A stretch of DNA of 64,000 nucleotides, from NCBI GenBank assembly GCA_002842215.1, contig PHCC01000013.1:1-64000 (forward strand), given 5' to 3'. Below the pieces are notes generated by a model. That model made no database searches. It was not told the origin of the DNA and saw only the letters and a list, made by a program, of their open reading frames with translations. The translations under genes and the position numbers were made by a program. Source of the stretch: Betaproteobacteria bacterium HGW-Betaproteobacteria-9. Lineage in GTDB: Bacteria; Pseudomonadota; Gammaproteobacteria; Burkholderiales; Burkholderiaceae_C. Shown one piece after another: positions 63,119 to 64,000 of the stretch (the stretch's first letter is position 1; each line of letters begins with the position of its first letter).

Positions 63119-64000
63119 AAGACTCGCTGCAGCTGTTGGTCGCCGACTATCTCAGTTTGATGAAGGAGTCGGGGGAGCTCGATGCCTTCATGCCCCTCCT
63201 CATCTCCGGTATGGGACATCAGGTCCTGCACACCGCCCAACGAGGTGTGCGTGAGCAAGGCGTTGACATGGCGTCTGTTGGAAAGGCCGACGACGGACGC
63301 AAGACGCTCTTCATGTGGGTCCTCAAGTGCGGCAATGTCGGCCGCAGCGAGTGGAACGTCGGACCGCAGTCGGTTCGCCACTCGCTGGAGGACCTGGTTG
63401 ACGTGTACATGCGCGGCAACATCCCTCCGGAGCACAAGAAGCTGCCAAGGAAGGCCATGGTCGTCACGAACGGCGAGTTCTCGTCGAACGTGTTGCCGAA
63501 CATGACCGGCTACTTTGAATCCTTGAAGGAAAGGCACGGGATTGAGGTCGTCGCTGTCAACGGCTCACTGCTGGCCGCTTGGACGGTAGATCACCTCTTC
63601 GATGAGCACATACTTCCGGCCGAACGTCGAATGCTTTTTCGACGGGTGCTGGCCAACGTGAGCCAACCTGACCTCTGCATCAGCATCGGCAGGCAGCTCA
63701 TCGACGCATTGGTGGCAGACCTACCCGTCACCGAGGGTTCAAAGGGCTCCCGGAAGAAGCGCACGCTGCTGGCATTGAGGGGTGCTCGGGCGGTGCTGTC
63801 GGCGTTGACGCTTCGAGGCGCCGCCGAAGACAACATGCTGGCGCCCTGCAGGCTGGCTGAATACGCGGTTCTGGCTGTGTGGTCCAAGCTCCATGGGGAG
63901 CTCGCAGGCGCGACCGCTTCTGACAGCGCCAAGGAGTTCGGGATGCTCTTGGGCGAGACTATGAGCGTCGCCATGCGGTATCACGAGCGGCTTGACGAGT
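63115..64000 (+). CDS. Nuclease-like protein, partial (runs off the window)
   Basis: At least 295 aa, incomplete at the window end. Residues about 32-120 resemble a PD-(D/E)XK-type fold: HQVLHTAQRGVREQGVDMAS, then TLFMWVLKCGNVGRSEW. D51 could be the first acidic ligand and K71 the catalytic Lys, but the residue two before the Lys is Val rather than an acid, so an active nuclease is uncertain. VVTNGEFSSNVLPNM then looks like the second core element. It overlaps the 569-aa gene by 4 nt and is not homologous to any family I can name. Confidence 0.65.
   Translation, partial: MKDSLQLLVADYLSLMKESGELDAFMPLLISGMGHQVLHTAQRGVREQGVDMASVGKADDGRKTLFMWVLKCGNVGRSEWNVGPQSVRHSLEDLVDVYMRGNIPPEHKKLPRKAMVVTNGEFSSNVLPNMTGYFESLKERHGIEVVAVNGSLLAAWTVDHLFDEHILPAERRMLFRRVLANVSQPDLCISIGRQLIDALVADLPVTEGSKGSRKKRTLLALRGARAVLSALTLRGAAEDNMLAPCRLAEYAVLAVWSKLHGELAGATASDSAKEFGMLLGETMSVAMRYHERLDE

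Overview
The window is high-GC DNA with tightly packed, overlapping operons. Its gene set (C-P lyase operon, fused NDH-SelD, DUF4148, bufferin operon, SulP/Usp pair, ynj-type ABC operon) suggests a betaproteobacterium of the Burkholderiales, most like Comamonadaceae. That is an inference from gene content; there is no rRNA or other marker here.

Layout. 1-2.6 kb: a mobile scar with a tyrosine recombinase, a secreted thermonuclease and two transposase remnants. 2.8-14.5 kb: one C-P lyase operon, phnF-D-C-E-G-H-I-J-K-L-M-N-P plus a DMT transporter, preceded by a Pho-box-like site. 14.6-15.5 kb: a second scar, where a broken integrase abuts a truncated hypothetical gene. 15.8-18.1 kb: universal stress protein and SulP permease. 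18.4-37.9 kb: stress and redox genes, including a YeeE/YedE protein, a cysteine-rich 60-aa secreted peptide followed by a DUF6969-like gene, a thioredoxin/CcdA/lipoprotein operon, a ketone-body-type operon, AhpD-like proteins, two paralogous ECF sigma/zf-HC2 anti-sigma pairs, glutaredoxin, NrtS and a bufferin operon with DoxX. 37.9-40.9 kb: mercury resistance (merR divergent from merTPFA). 41.0-47.6 kb: a CusCBA-type copper/silver efflux operon. 47.6-54.6 kb: an NDH-SelD fusion, then an operon of a TVP38-flavin reductase fusion, a double-DEP protein and two 'arsenosugar'-type glycosyltransferases. 54.5-58.6 kb: ynjBCDF-type operon. 58.7-61 kb: a phosphotransferase, a ferredoxin and a lysine-tailed HU-like protein. 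61.4 kb to the end: an unrecognised overlapping gene pair that may start an accessory or defence region.

The most interesting signal is regulatory. By eye I find eleven copies of a two-block element, TGTMASN, a spacer of 16 bp (15 in one), then CGAC/CGAA, lying in the correct orientation just upstream of genes between 19.4 and 58.7 kb. They precede yeeE, the cysteine-rich peptide, the thioredoxin operon, the 3-hydroxybutyrate dehydrogenase operon, an AhpD-like gene, the DUF4148 gene, both sigma-factor operons, the bufferin operon, the TVP38/DEP/glycosyltransferase operon and the ynj operon. This looks like a large ECF-sigma regulon clustered with its own sigma factors, and it would link genes that otherwise have no obvious connection. 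The cysteine-rich peptide, the perfect hairpin behind it and the DUF6969-like gene are the best candidate for an undescribed small-peptide metal or redox system inside this regulon.
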